The translations under genes and the position numbers were made by a program. Shown one piece after another: positions 11,901-24,245 of a stretch of DNA of 64,000 nt. How positions within the stretch are numbered: the first letter of the stretch is position 1; each line of letters begins with the position of its first letter. Source of the DNA: Phaseolus vulgaris (Eukaryota; Streptophyta; Magnoliopsida; Fabales; Fabaceae); assembly GCF_000499845.2 (NCBI RefSeq), contig NC_023756.2, positions 43,970,291 to 44,034,290 of the forward strand. The letters run 5' to 3'. A model generated the notes under the pieces. That model saw only the letters and a program-made list of their open reading frames with translations, made no database searches and had not been told where the DNA came from.

Positions 11901-12839
11901 CAAAATCATCAACAATCAAATTATACACTTCTAGAGCAAATGTTGTTTTTCCTATCCCTCCCATTCCATGGATCCCTATCATGTGGACAACATCATCAAA
12001 TCCAACATCCAAAAGTTTCTCCACTTTCAGCACTTGTGACAATAGGCCAACTGGGTGATCCGCAACATGTAAAGGAGCACGATTAATCACCCTAGAAACC
12101 CGTTCAACAATTCTCATAATAAAGTTGTGCTGATATTCATCTCTGTTTCAAAACATTAAAGCTTTATGAAGTTAAACTATAATCATTGTATAAGTGGAAT
12201 GACACTGATATTATATTAAAAAGTGATTTTTAAACTTAAATCAGCCTAATAAAACTGAATTATAAGATGAAGTTTGTATTGACTTATATATTATGAAATT
12301 TGTATTCACTTATATATTATGAAATATTCTAATTTCTAATCGTATTAAAAAGATCGGTAAGGTGTGTACCCATCTTTAAAATGATAGCCAGATAAGTCAG
12401 CAACTTGACGCAGAGCCACCTTCCATTTCTGCAGCTTTTCCTTCTTAGCTTTGAACCTCTTTTGATGCTTAGCCAGTGCTTCTTCATAGCTACCTTTCTG
12501 GTGTCTTACATGAGAAGGATCCACGTTATAAAAGACGGGTATAACCAAGAGGCCTTTAGTCTTGCAGTGAAGGATGGTAGCGAGTTCATCCAAGCAAAAG
12601 GAGGAAGAAGCATAGTTGGGAGAGAGGACAACTATGGCAATCCTAGACTCTTCAATTGCCTTCACAAGTGTTGCTGTTATTTCTTCTCCGCTTTCAAGTT
12701 TGTCATCATCAAAGAAACTGTGAATTCCCTTGTCACTAAGAGCTTTGAAGAGATTGGCAGTGAAATTATAACGCGTGTCTTCCCCTCTAAAGCTCAGGAA
12801 CACATCATAGGTGAATCCATGGGAACTTGAAGTTGCCAT
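8991..12839 (-). pseudogene. TNL receptor gene A, disrupted in NB-ARC and exon 3
   Basis: Five exons can be laid out by comparison with gene C: TIR 12370-12839, NB-ARC 11038-12142, first LRR exon 10579-10868, main LRR exon 9691-10479, C-JID exon 8991-9581. The TIR exon is intact (YDVFLSFRGEDTR; SSFCLDELATI). NB-ARC shows GMGGIGKTT, KKVLLILDDVD, GSRVIITTRD, GLPLALEVIG and MHDLIEDMG. Two lesions break it. In-frame TAG at 11836-11838 replaces the CAG of gene C (C-to-T), just after RNBS-A. A 1-nt deletion at about 10615-10622 shifts exon 3 (290 nt against 291). Translation from the ATG would give about 258 aa, that is, TIR plus the P-loop. The downstream exons are otherwise well preserved, so inactivation looks recent. 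The promoter elements TATTTATAG and TTGACC remain. A sequencing error is possible for either lesion but unlikely for both. Confidence 0.85.
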
Positions 12840-12904
12840 TAGAACAAAGTCTACAGAGTGATAATGGTTATGCAGATGAATCAAACTTTGAATAAATGTG
12901 AAAA

Positions 12905-12996
12905 TGGAAAACTATAAATAGTGTGTGGTCCTGTTGTACAATAAGCGCGTGAAACTTTTGAAAAAACACTGTTAATTTACTTCATTTTTGGTCAAC
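12905..12996 (-). promoter_or_regulatory. Putative core promoter of gene A
   Basis: On the minus strand a TATA-like CTATTTATAG lies at 12921-12912, about 75 nt upstream of the ATG, and a W-box core TTGACC at 12995-12990. Both are conserved at the same spacing upstream of gene C (30256-30265 and 30334-30339). W-boxes bind WRKY factors and are common in immune-receptor promoters; function here is inferred. Confidence 0.45.
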
Positions 12997-13331
12997 ACAA
13001 CAATTATCAATTCATGTTTTAAAGATTATACATTTATTTTATATGTAAAAAATCTTTTTTGCAACAATATTTTCTGAAATGTAAAACATTTATTTTTACA
13101 TAAGTGATTTTATTTAGATTAATTGTGAGTTTTTTTGTCACATTCATTATTTACTATTATTTTTTAGTTTTTGCTCAATCCTGATTTTTATTTTCTTTTT
13201 ACTTAGGTACTCTAAAAAGTATTACACATTTACAATGAATTTTCTACCAATTTAAAACTTAATCTACCAAATAATATTTTTAAAATAAAAATAATTTATC
13301 TTGATTTCAAATCTGATGCTATTCTTGTTTG

Positions 13332-13452
13332 TGTTGGAGATCCCACATCGATTAGAGATTAGAGTGTTTCATTGTATATAAGTGGATGCAGACCTCACCA
13401 CATTGAACCGATTTTATGAGGTTGAGATAGACTTAAAGTCCACTTTGTAACA
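13332..13452. mobile_element. Solo LTR of a TRIM-like retrotransposon
   Basis: The 121-bp element runs from TGTTGGAGATCCCACATCGA to TTTGTAACA, with 5-bp flanks GTTTG and GTTTA. The matching flank of gene C (around 30670-30685) lacks it. The sequence matches in outline the short LTR that also sits in intron 1 of gene C, where a tRNA-Met primer site follows it. Confidence 0.8.
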
Positions 13453-13689
13453 GTTTATTTTTCTGCATATCAAAATCTTAATATCCACAGCGTCCGTAAG
13501 TTCAATTTAGAAAAAGCCTAAGAGTGTGGATGAGCATGATAGAGTTTCCTATGAAGCTTCCTTTACGTTTATTTCTTTCCATGTAACACGCATTTCACTA
13601 TTGTATCCATTGCAAACTTTGTATGCTTCGAAGCAAGTGGATACATTGTTTCAACTATTATTTAATTAAGATTTTTAAAAGGAAAACAA

Positions 13690-14170
13690 AGAACTCAGGT
13701 TAATAAAAATATTATTAAAAATATTTAATAACCTTTTTTAATAAAGAAGTAACGTTTTAAAAATATTAGTAAAGTAATATTTTAAAAAATATATAACATT
13801 ATAAAAATATTATTAAAATTATAGTGATTTTTAATAAAAAGATGACATTTTAAATTCTTTATTAAAAATGTTTAGTAATATTTTTTAATAAAGGTAACAT
13901 TATAAAAATAACACCAATATACATATTTTTTAACATTTAAATAAGTATTATTAAATTGTTTAATAGAAAAAAAAATGTAAAGATATATGCATATTGGCAT
14001 TAAATTGATTTCCATATCAAGTAATATTTCAGTGTTTTTTTTTCTATAAGTAAATTAGTAATAAAACTTTGTCAACATAAAACTAGTATTACTTTAATAG
14101 ATTTTGAATGTTTGAAAGTGAATCTTTACATGTACTCTATCAATAGTCACTCAATCAGACTTCCAGAAAA
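13690..14170. repeat. AT-rich upstream block shared by A, B and C
   Basis: Reiterated TATTATTAAA and TTTAATAAA motifs are conserved in order at 20270-20760 (B) and 31460-32100 (C). It is non-coding and marks the left limit of the duplicated promoter unit. Confidence 0.65.
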
Positions 14171-15700
14171 ATAATGATTAATTATTAATTTTATCCTTAG
14201 TTCATTGCGTATCATTTAATTTTAGGATTATTTATAACCACATAAAAAGCCTACATTAATTCATAAAAAATTCTATTTGAAATAAGTAATAGGAATTGAT
14301 CCAGTGTATTCAATCCAAATTAGAGTTATGAATTTAATTAAAAAAATAATTGTTGAATCTTAAATTCAATTCAATACCTAATTGGAAGATTTTCAACGAA
14401 CAAAAATCAATTACACTTCAAAAACATTGAAATCTGAACATTTATAAACATACCAAAAAAAAAATCAAATCTCAACCAATGATCTAAGAATCAAATAAGA
14501 AAATTAACCTAAGAATCTAAAAAGTATTTATAAGTATCTGACCTAAATGGAAATACTTAATATATTTTGATGTCAGAAATAGGTTTTGATATATCAAATG
14601 CTTTATAACACTTTCTCTTCATGCTAAGAAAAATGCTAAATATCTAAGGATTCAGTTTTAAGAAGAAGATCTTATGAATTTCATATTTGAGGAATCAATG
14701 TGAATGATTCTTTTTGTTGCATCAATATCGGGTAGTTCAGAGCATTATATGTTTTATTTATCCAAAATACAAACGAGTGAGAAAAATTAACTTTAATCCC
14801 AATCCTGTTAACTGAACTTTCCTAACCATTTACTTTTGTTTTTATTTAAATATAAATGCAAAAATCACTTAGACAATGTCAATATATATTGAATCAAATT
14901 ATTGTACATATTTTAATATTTAGTAAGTGTTACGAAGTAAAATTTTAAGAGAAATTGTTCCCATTGAGTTTGACATCCATCTATTTAGACAAAATATTGC
15001 ATCTGACTCGGTACACTTGCAGAAATAACAAACATGAGACTTGTGTGTTGACCTTATTGACCTTAGAGTTTTGACTTCCTTAATAAGCAAGGTTGAATGT
15101 TTACTTGCAAAATAGGATTCTGAACTCCAAGTCAAATCCTAGTTAGGCCCAAGAGTAGTTCACTTATGTTATGCTTATAATTTTTACAAAAAAGAAATTA
15201 CTAATCCTATACAAAAATATTTTATTCCTATTTACATTTTTACAAAGCGAAAAAAAGAAAAGTGAGGTTAATAATTCACACTTCATAAAAGAAGATGATT
15301 AAGAACCTGATGACAACTATGAAGATGGTTGGGACTTTGACAATATTGATAACTAATGTATAATATTTTTTCATATTATTTGACAACCAATATGAGAATA
15401 TACCCAACTTAATAATATGGAAGATAACACATTCACATTTGTTATTGCTACAATATCGTTGTAGACAAATATAAACCTAAAATCTTAACATATTTAAGAT
15501 ACGTATTAAAAACTTAATATAATTTTGTTATTATTAGCATAAATAATTTAGAAACTAGAAAAACAACTATAAAAATATAAAAAAACTTGAGAAAAGGCCT
15601 AAAATCATGAAGATACATACATGATTAAAGCTTAATATGGATACAAGTTGGGTTTATGAGAATCAAAACAAATCATTATTAATATATGGAAATATCCCAC
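14171..15700. other. Intergenic and 3' flank of gene B
   Basis: From about 15060 the sequence matches the flanks at 33200-33380 and 44620-44800. From 15460 to 15700 it matches the 3' flank of genes A and C. Around 15290-15350 is a short conserved acidic reading frame (EPDDNYEDGWDFDNIDN) that recurs at 25570-25640 and, inverted, at about 48760-48830. The rest is AT-rich and without a recognisable gene. Confidence 0.55.
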
Positions 15701-18700
15701 TCATACCCTAGGTGAGTTGGTGTTGAAGCTAGTAAATAAAATAAAAAAGAATAAAAGCAAGAAAACAAAAAGAAAAATACCTAGGAAAAATTTGCACGTG
15801 GTGAACAAACCAATGCTTTGTAACAAGGAGTGGTTTTGTGATTGAGAAGCATTTAGATCTTTTTCTACTTTCTTGTTGCTATAAGGATCATCGAACCGAA
15901 TGTCCTCCATGATGTTGTTTTCCTCTTTGATTACATGGATTCCTCTTGCTTTAACAAAGGTCTTTGTCACACCCTCATATGTAACCTCCACATGCTTCCA
16001 TTCCTTAAACTTGTAGATTCTTGATCCAAATATAAACAAATTACCATCCTCACGTAGCCCTTTTTGATCAAAAAGGAATGTTTGATCAAATTCACGCTTC
16101 CCCTCTTCGTTGACACAATATAAGCCTGAATATTGCCTTTCACCATCAATATACAACTCAGGTCTAATTACATGATACTTCTCTTTACCCTCAAAATGAA
16201 TAACAAAATTAAGAACTTTGGCAGGAAACTTAGCACCAGACAAAGTACTTAAAGATCTTTCGAGATCAAACCACTCTGGAACACTTGTTCCTGGAAACAA
16301 CAATGCAGTGTCTCCAGCCTCGTGCAATTTCTGTTAGTCATACATAATTCATAAAGAACTCATTAGTTATAACAAACATCAAGAGCACTGCGTATTATCA
16401 ATCAAAAAAGTATTTAAAAAGCAAGACAAAACCTTATTCAACAACATGCTTGAGCTCGAGGAACTCAAGGATATACACTCTGCTGCATAGAAATGCTTTA
16501 ATTTTGGTGGAATCCCTCTAATTTCCTGAAGACGCTTGCAATGACTCACATCAAGACTGAAGAGGTTGTGAAATTCTTTGATGCATTCAGGAAGGAATTT
16601 GAAATTATTTCCCTTTAGAGATAAAACACTCATATGTGCCAACTGCATGGAACCTGCTGAGAAGAATAGATCATCCAGGTTGCAAGACTCGGCCCAAAAA
16701 TGAACTACCATTGAGCATATGTTATCTTCACCCTCTTCTGATTTTACCCATCGCCACTCCTTGCAGTTTCTAACCCTAATATTCCACAACTCAGGCATCA
16801 TGACAATGCTACTTGGTAAGTGAACAATTTCACATGACAAGCTTAATTCTAAGAGTCGAAAAAGGTTTTGAAATGAAACTGGCAATTCTTTTATGGGAAG
16901 CTCTTCCAATCGAAGTACCCTTATGTTTCCCATCTTTCCTAGTATTTCTGGAAATTTCTCTAGATTCGAACAATATGAAAGTTCTAGTCTTTCAAGACTG
17001 GGCAAGTTCAGAGGCGGAAAACTCATAAGCTTACTGCAACCTTCCGCATTCAATATTTTCAGTTTAGTCAAAAAACCAATTGAGTCGTGAACTGCAACTA
17101 AACTCTCACACTCTTTGAATGAAACTTCCTCTAAATTTGGGAGATCAGACATATCAAGTATGTGAGTTAAAAATTTGCAATGGTCAAAATTCAAGACAGT
17201 TAGATTCTCGAACTTCTGCAAAGAAAATAAATAGAGAGAAAAGAATTAAAAATCGAATGAATATATCAATTTACAATATGAGGAAAACACTCTTTAAATT
17301 TACCAAATGACGTCAAGTTGCTGTTAGTTAACTTGCAGATGTTGAGTTTATTTGGAAGAAAATTTGATGGTAAACAATTTGCAGGGTATCCATGCCATTC
17401 CAGTACACTCAAACTTTCCAGAAAATAGTTGGGACCTTTCGAAAATTTGCCATTTCTAATAATAAGTATTTTAAGGTTTTTCATCCTTTCGAAGGCATTT
17501 GCATTCCATTCTATTGTTTCTTCTTTCTCACTTATAGACAAATCCAAACATATGATTTCAATTTTGCTAGTTCCCTGTTGATGCAAAAGTCACATTCACG
17601 AATCAATGAAATCCACATGTTGAGAGAAGTTAAAAAATCTTATCCGAAAAAATAACTTTGCAAATTGTCAAAGAAAAAGAGAGAATACTGTGATGTGAAA
17701 AGATGACAGAAAAATATTGAATCAAAGATATAAAAGCAAAACACTTACTGTGTTGTGTTTTAAAACATGAATGATATCTTTAGGTAACCATAATCTCCTG
17801 CGTTCCCCTAGCTCTTTGGTTGACTCTTGCCGGTCAATTTGCCTACCCATGTCCTCAATCAAGTCATGCATTTCAACTACTCTACGCCAAACATTAACCT
17901 TTATGAGAGATTTTTCTACTAACACCCCAATATGATGTTTCATGTTGTTATCATAAAGAGCACCAAGTATATGTTCAACTTCTGGCTGATTACTTCCTTT
18001 GAAGCAACAAGCAATGTCAAGAAAAACACTTTTTTCTTCTTCCCCCAAAGCATCAAAGCTTACTTTAAGTATCTCTAGGATTTCACCATTAGGAATTCTT
18101 TTGTAATGTTCAATAGCAGACTCCCATTCCTCCACACTTTTTCCAACCAAGTTGGAACCTATTACTTCTAAAGCCAACGGTAGACCAGAAGCATAAGTTG
18201 CTACACGTTCCAAGACGTCCTCGTAACTTGGATCAAAATTTTCACTTTTGAATGCATTCCATATAAGCAATTGAAGAGAATCATCCTCGTCCAATTCCTC
18301 CACCTCATAAGTTCGTTCAACCTCATGAGATTTTAGCAGTTGTTTGTCCCGAGTGGTAATGATAACTCTGCTGCCGGGACCAAACCAATCGGATCTTCCA
18401 GCAAATGCTTGTAACTGCTTTCGGTTGTCAACATCATCTAGAATGAAGAGAACTTTCTTCTTACGGAGCCTTTGTTGTATCACTGAAATTCCTTCATGCT
18501 CACTTGCTAAGTTGATGTCCTTCTCTCCAAGTATTTTTGAAAGAAGGATGCTTTGGAGGTGTTCTAGCCCATGTTTGTTTGATTTCTCTCTCACGTTTTG
18601 AAGAAAACAAGAACCATCAAAACACACAGCAATGAAATTATAAACTGCTAGAGCGAGTGTTGTTTTTCCGATCCCTCCCATTCCATGGATAGCTATCATG

Positions 18701-19438
18701 TGGAATCCATCACCAGATTCAACATTCAGAAGCTTCCTTAGTTGTAGCACTTGCGGCCCTAGTCCAACTGGGTAATCCGCAACATGTAAACGACGAGGAT
18801 TAATCTTGTCGCACACCGAGTCCACAATATTCCCAATAAACTTGTATTCGTATCCATCACTATTTCAAACAAAAAGGTTTAAACGAAGCCCTTTAGTCCA
18901 TGTCATTAGAGAAGTAAAACATAATCCAATAAAAATTATAAAGTAAAGAGATTAGGACAGTGGTGTACCCGTCTAGGAAGTGATAGCCAGATAAGTCAGC
19001 AACTTGACGCAGAGCCAGCTTCCATTTCTGCAGCTTCTCCTTCTTAGCTTTGAACCTCTTTTGATGCTTAGCCAGTGCTTCTTCATAGCTACCTTTCTGG
19101 TGTCTTACATGAGAAGGATCCACGTTATAAAAGACGGGTATAACCAAGAGGCCTTTAGTCTTGCAGTGAAGGATGGTAGCGATTTCATCCAAGCAAAAGG
19201 AGGAAGAAGCATAGTTGGGAGAGAGGACAACTATGGCAATCCTAGACTCTTCAATTGCCTTCACAAGTGTTGCTGTTATTTCTTCTCCGCTTTCAAGTTT
19301 GTCATCATCAAAGAAACTGTGAATTCCCTTGTCATCAAGAGCTTTGAAGAGATTGGCAGTGAAAGCATAACGCGTGTCTTTCCCTCTAAAGCTGAGGAAC
19401 ACATCATAGGTGAATCCATGGGAACTTGGAGTTGCCAT
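15701..19438 (-). pseudogene. TNL receptor gene B, splice donor of exon 3 deleted
   Basis: The exons are TIR 18969-19438, NB-ARC 17749-18859, LRR exon 3 from 17574, main LRR exon 16433-17215, C-JID exon 15701-16330. TIR and NB-ARC are fully open. They show YDVFLSFRGKDTR and SSFCLDEIATI, then GMGGIGKTT, KKVLFILDDVD, GSRVIITTRD, GLPLALEVIG, FLDIACCFKG and MHDLIEDMG. Exon 3 has lost 20 bp at its end, including the AAG/GCAAGT donor used by the paralogs. A substitute GT at 17303-17302 would join in the wrong phase and stop early. Read-through gives a stop at 17266-17268 and a 629-aa TIR-NBS protein. Exons 4 and 5 remain open: LRRs such as LRVLRLEELPIKELPVSF, then FPGTSVPEWFD of C-JID and a hydrophobic tail. 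The promoter also lacks the TATA-like and TTGACC elements of A and C. It may be a truncated TIR-NBS gene or a young pseudogene; transcript data would decide. Confidence 0.75.
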
Positions 19439-20269
19439 TACAACAAACTCTATAGAGTGATAGTGGTTATGCAGATGGAAGCAAACTTTTTAATGCATAT
19501 GAAAATGCCAAACAATAGCGTGTGGGTCCTGCTGTTACAATAAGCGCGTGTAACTTTTGAAAAATATCTTTGTTACTTTCTTTCTAATTTCCTTCAATTT
19601 TGGTTTCAACACAATAATTATCTATTCATTTTATAAATATTATACAATATAAACTCACATATTTTATATGTAGAAAATATTTTTTGCAACAATATTTTCT
19701 GAAATGTAAAACATTTATTTTTACATAAGTGATTTTATTTAGATTAATTGTGAGTCTTTTTTGTCACATTCATTATTTACTATCATTTTTTAGTTTTTGC
19801 TCAATCCTGATTTTTCTTTTTCTTTTTACTTAGGTACTCTAAAAAATATTACACATTTATAATGAATTTTCTACCAATTTAAAACTTAATCTACTAAATA
19901 ATATTTCTATATTAATTTTGTACATCATATGTTTCTAAAATGTCATATTGTATTATCTATCTTCTTTCTTTCTTTTTTTATCAATAATAAATAATATAAA
20001 TAATAATAAAAATAATAATATTAGGTATTTCAACTCTAATAAAACAAACCTAATAAATTGGTATAGAAAAAAGTCTAAGAGTGTGGATGAGCATGATAGA
20101 GTTTCCTATAAAGCTTCCTTTACGTTTATTTCTTTCCGGTAACACGTATTTGACTATTGTATCCATTGCCAATTTTGTATACTTCGAAGCAAGTATATAT
20201 ATAAACTGAAGAAGATACATTGTTTCCACTATTATTTAATTAAGATTTTTAAAATGAAAACAAAGAACT
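19439..20269. other. Degenerate promoter flank of gene B
   Basis: The region aligns with the flanks upstream of A and C, including AATAAGCGCGTG at about 19540. CTATAAATAG is reduced to CAATAG by a small deletion (about 19513) and GGTCAAC is changed to GGTTTCAAC (about 19600). No coding region is seen. Confidence 0.6.
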
Positions 20270-20760
20270 CAGGTTAATAAAAAATATTATTAAAAATATT
20301 TAATAACCTTTTTTAATAAAGAAGTAACATTTTAAAAATATTAGTAAAGTAATATTTAAAAAAATATATAACATTATAAAAATATTATTAAAATTATAGT
20401 GATTTTTTAATAAAAAGATGACATTTTAAATTCTTTATTAAAAATGTTTAGTAATATTTTTTAATAAAGGTAACATTATAAAAATAACACCAATATACAT
20501 AATTTTTTAACATTTAAATAAATATTATTAAATTGTTTAATAGAAAAAAAAATGTAAAGATATATGCATATTGACATTAAATTGATTTCCATATCAAGTA
20601 ATATTTCAGTGTTTTTCTCTATAAGTAAATTAGTAATAAAACTTTGTCAACATAAAACTAGTATTACTTTAATAGATTTTGAATGTTTAAAAGTGAATCT
20701 TTACATGTACTCTATCAATAGTCACTCAATCAGACTTCCTAAACTCAATTTGTGCACATC
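20270..20760. repeat. AT-rich upstream block, copy at gene B
   Basis: This is collinear with 13690-14170 and 31460-32100. The 66-codon ORF here is a by-product of AT richness and is not conserved. Confidence 0.6.
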
Positions 20761-20824
20761 CTAACGGGAACAAATGAAAATTCTTCTCACCATATCACAA
20801 AATTCAAAACATAACAATGATTTA

Positions 20825-23125
20825 TACTTGATATTTATGTTAACGATCGACCAGAAATAATTTTTTCATGAATAATTGGTTAGCATAAACAAGGGGCTTT
20901 AATGATAGTTAGTTTCCAACAACATTATGTGAACTAAAAATATGTGTTTGTGTCTATTATAAATCAAGTGTTAGTACACAGTCACAGTAAACAGAACTTG
21001 CTGAATAAACTTTCAATCTAACCAACATAAACATTGACTATAAACATTTCTTACAAGTCATACAAGATCACAACTATAAGATGGTCTTCCATATTCAAAG
21101 AGATATTGGCTTTAATTTTCAACGACACAAATCCATTAACAAAAAAGACCCCACCTACTTCATCAATGGAGATACATATTTAGTAGTTTTCATAATCTAA
21201 ACTCAAACACTAAATCTTTCAAATATAGATACATTTATAGTTTCTGCACTGTAGGCCCCAACACCAATTTCTTTTTCTATCACAGAATGTACTTAACATA
21301 AAACATCAAAGCCTTCCAATGAAGAGGAACACAACAAACATAAAAGGGTGGAAATAAAACATACAACATGTGATGAAATGGCGAATGAATTTACAAATAG
21401 GACTATCACATTGCTGCAATACCACAAGAAACAAAGCTACACTGTTTCATCAACAACCAATTGATCACACCCACCCAGCTGCAAAATAAATCACCTTACA
21501 GCACCTTACAACATGCACATGACTAGTAACAGTTGCATTTAAATTATTAGCAGAAGAACCAAATAACCTGAAAGTTGTTACCCATTAATCAACACTGTAA
21601 GAATGTTTTGATATAAACGAAATCTGACATCAAACTAAACAGAAATACTTGTCAATACAATGCAACAGTTGAACTATTGGCATTACAAATTGCAAATATT
21701 GTGGACAATATGAACTTTTGGTTTACGTTTTCCTATTTGTTTCCTTTACACTGATTTCTCTACTGGTGTGAGATGGATTTCATTAACAAACAATTAAAAT
21801 AATAAACAAAACAAAGGAAACAAAATACTTATATAGAATCAACAATAACCAAAGAATTCTTATGAATGAAAACTATGATCTTATAATAGATTACAAACTC
21901 ATGCTTATGCTGAAAAATATGTGATAATCACAGATACAAATTCACTACATAATTTATTTTCATGCTAAGATGAGATCATGGAAAATAGCTAACAACTTTT
22001 GCTCATAAGTGTCCACAACAGCATACAAAACCCATAAGCTTTATAGAATAATAGAAATAATGAATGGGGAAAGTAAACCTAAACACAAAACAGCTATAAA
22101 AAATAAGTGCATGACTAAATGGATATAAAGATAAAATGGAGATTGCATACATGCTTGTTAACATCTAATTAACTGAACATAGGACAACAACTATAATTAA
22201 GATATAAAAGTACTCTAATAACAAATAAAATAAAATAAAACCATTCATGCATGTTGTATAACTCTGCCAAGTGATAATATGGCATCCAATTCAGAAAGAG
22301 GTCTAAAAGTCAAGGAATTTTTCTGAGTCTTTTTTTTAAGGGCGATTAGGACTTGGGAAAACGTATACTCTATTACTTCTCACCCTTCATTTATTTCTTT
22401 TAGTATCATCAATTAAGCTATTTTCTATGTTTTCTTTATGATTCCCCAGATCTAAGAGGAAAGAGAGTGGTTCTGTTTGAGAGTATTGCACATACATATA
22501 CTCATGTTGGTTTTAGTTTTTCTAAATGAATTTTAAAAGGATTAATGAAAATCTATTATGTTGATCTTAAACTGTTGTGAGACTCAATATTCCTTACAGG
22601 AATCAGACACACAGGTTTTGATCTAACCCAGTGGGATAAGGGTTTATTGTTGTAGTATGCAATCCTTTATGATGCAGGTATTAGAATTATCTTAAAGAGT
22701 CAAATACCTCATTAACTTCATCATATTTCATTAATTTCATGCTATTGGGAACTGTTAAAAAATCTGAGAAATATCTAACATCTTTCTATATCTCAGACTA
22801 TTTCAGAGTGTCGTAGATTATCTATTTGGATTTCTTTTTATTTTATGTTTTATTATTTGTTTTCTTATTTAATTGGGATCTTTGTAATTATAGGTCAATT
22901 TTATATTGTAAATAGGAAAATTATTTCCTATATTTATTGCATTAAGTCTATACAAAACAGAATCTATTTGTTGTCATGGTTTTAGCACCTCTGCATCAGT
23001 TTTTCTCTCTTTCAAATAGAACAATTGTAATAAAATGATCTAATGGATCATAATTTATTCAGGTTCTTAGCTAATAACTTATTTTTTAGTAATAATTCAC
23101 TAACACAGAATAGAATGGTACATAT
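20825..23125. repeat. Duplicated intergenic block (copy 2)
   Basis: This is the paralog of 1320-4641 without the 764-bp insertion and without the TIR fragment that follows copy 1. The sequence just left of it (about 20760-20830) contains the empty CACTA target site ATATCACAAAATTC. No gene is recognised. Confidence 0.8.
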
Positions 23126-24245
23126 GCAGCAAAATCCTAAACTAAATAAATCAATATCAAAAGTTAAAGGAAAGAAAACATAACAAAACAAGAAACATGT
23201 AACACATCATGCCAGTTTCTTTGTGGATACCGAAAATAGAAAGGAAAGGAAAAAACAGAATAAGAAAAAAAAATATCACTACAAAAAATTCATTAAATAG
23301 CAAAGAAAAATAGTCACTATAGATACTATTACTTTAGGTTAGAGTTTTCTGTATATTGAGGCTGATGTACTGTTTCAAATCAATCAATTGAATAAAAAAA
23401 TCATTCAGATTAATCCTTTCCAGTTCCTTAACATTTATGGAAGCTTACATAACAATTTCTTCAAATCTCCACGAAACATTTCTTTGAAATGGGAATAATA
23501 GGCGATGTTCACATGAACAATGTGTTAGATGCGGTGGAAGAGGAAAGCTTGGATTCCTTAAAAGGATGATAAAGAGAGGAAAAGGATGCAGGTTTGCATC
23601 ATGTTCTTGAAAATTCCATTTTTTGATTGATTCATTCTATGGAACTGGACCATTCCTATTCTTATTGACAACCAAGTGTAAGACTGATAGAGACCAACTA
23701 CGATCCCACTTTAAAAAAAATTCATTTGATACTTGTTGAGTATAATATATTCAGAAAAGTGTTTTCTATAGAGAAACTTATAAGAATCTGTCTTGTTCTG
23801 ATACTTTCTTACTGATATGTCATTCAGAATGCAGCTGATGGTAGTAACATTTCTCCTACTGTATTCTGGGTTTGTGTTCGAATCAAAGTAGAGTTTGTGC
23901 ATAGCTTATCAATTTCTGCCCTTTAGTTAGGATGATTAATGTAGTAGTACTTACTTTAGTAGTAATTCTAACTAATAGAAACCTAGATCTTCTGCATCTC
24001 ATCCTGTGTTTCTAGAGCTACTCCTTAAATGCATATTCTGTTTAGACACAAGCAATATCCTTTTGGAATATTCTTAAAACAAATTTATCTATTCTTTAAG
24101 CTCTTTATTTTTATTTTTTTGTATCCTTTGAAGTTCTTTCGAGGTCCTCATAAGATATGTTTATAACAAATACACAAAATCACAACTGTTTCCCTGCATA
24201 ACAATATTTGTCTAATTACTTGGTTATGTTCTCGTCCTAATGCAG
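23126..24245. other. Intergenic, no gene recognised
   Basis: This is the sequence between the duplicated block and the EXO70 fragment. It could contain decayed upstream EXO70 introns or exons, but none can be identified by eye. Confidence 0.5.

Noticed and set aside
12405..12830. Plus-strand ORF of 141 codons over the TIR exon of gene A (similar ones at 19004-19543 and 29748-30185)
   Set aside because: Antisense shadow of the conserved TIR exon; it recurs only because the exon itself is conserved and shows no independent protein family.
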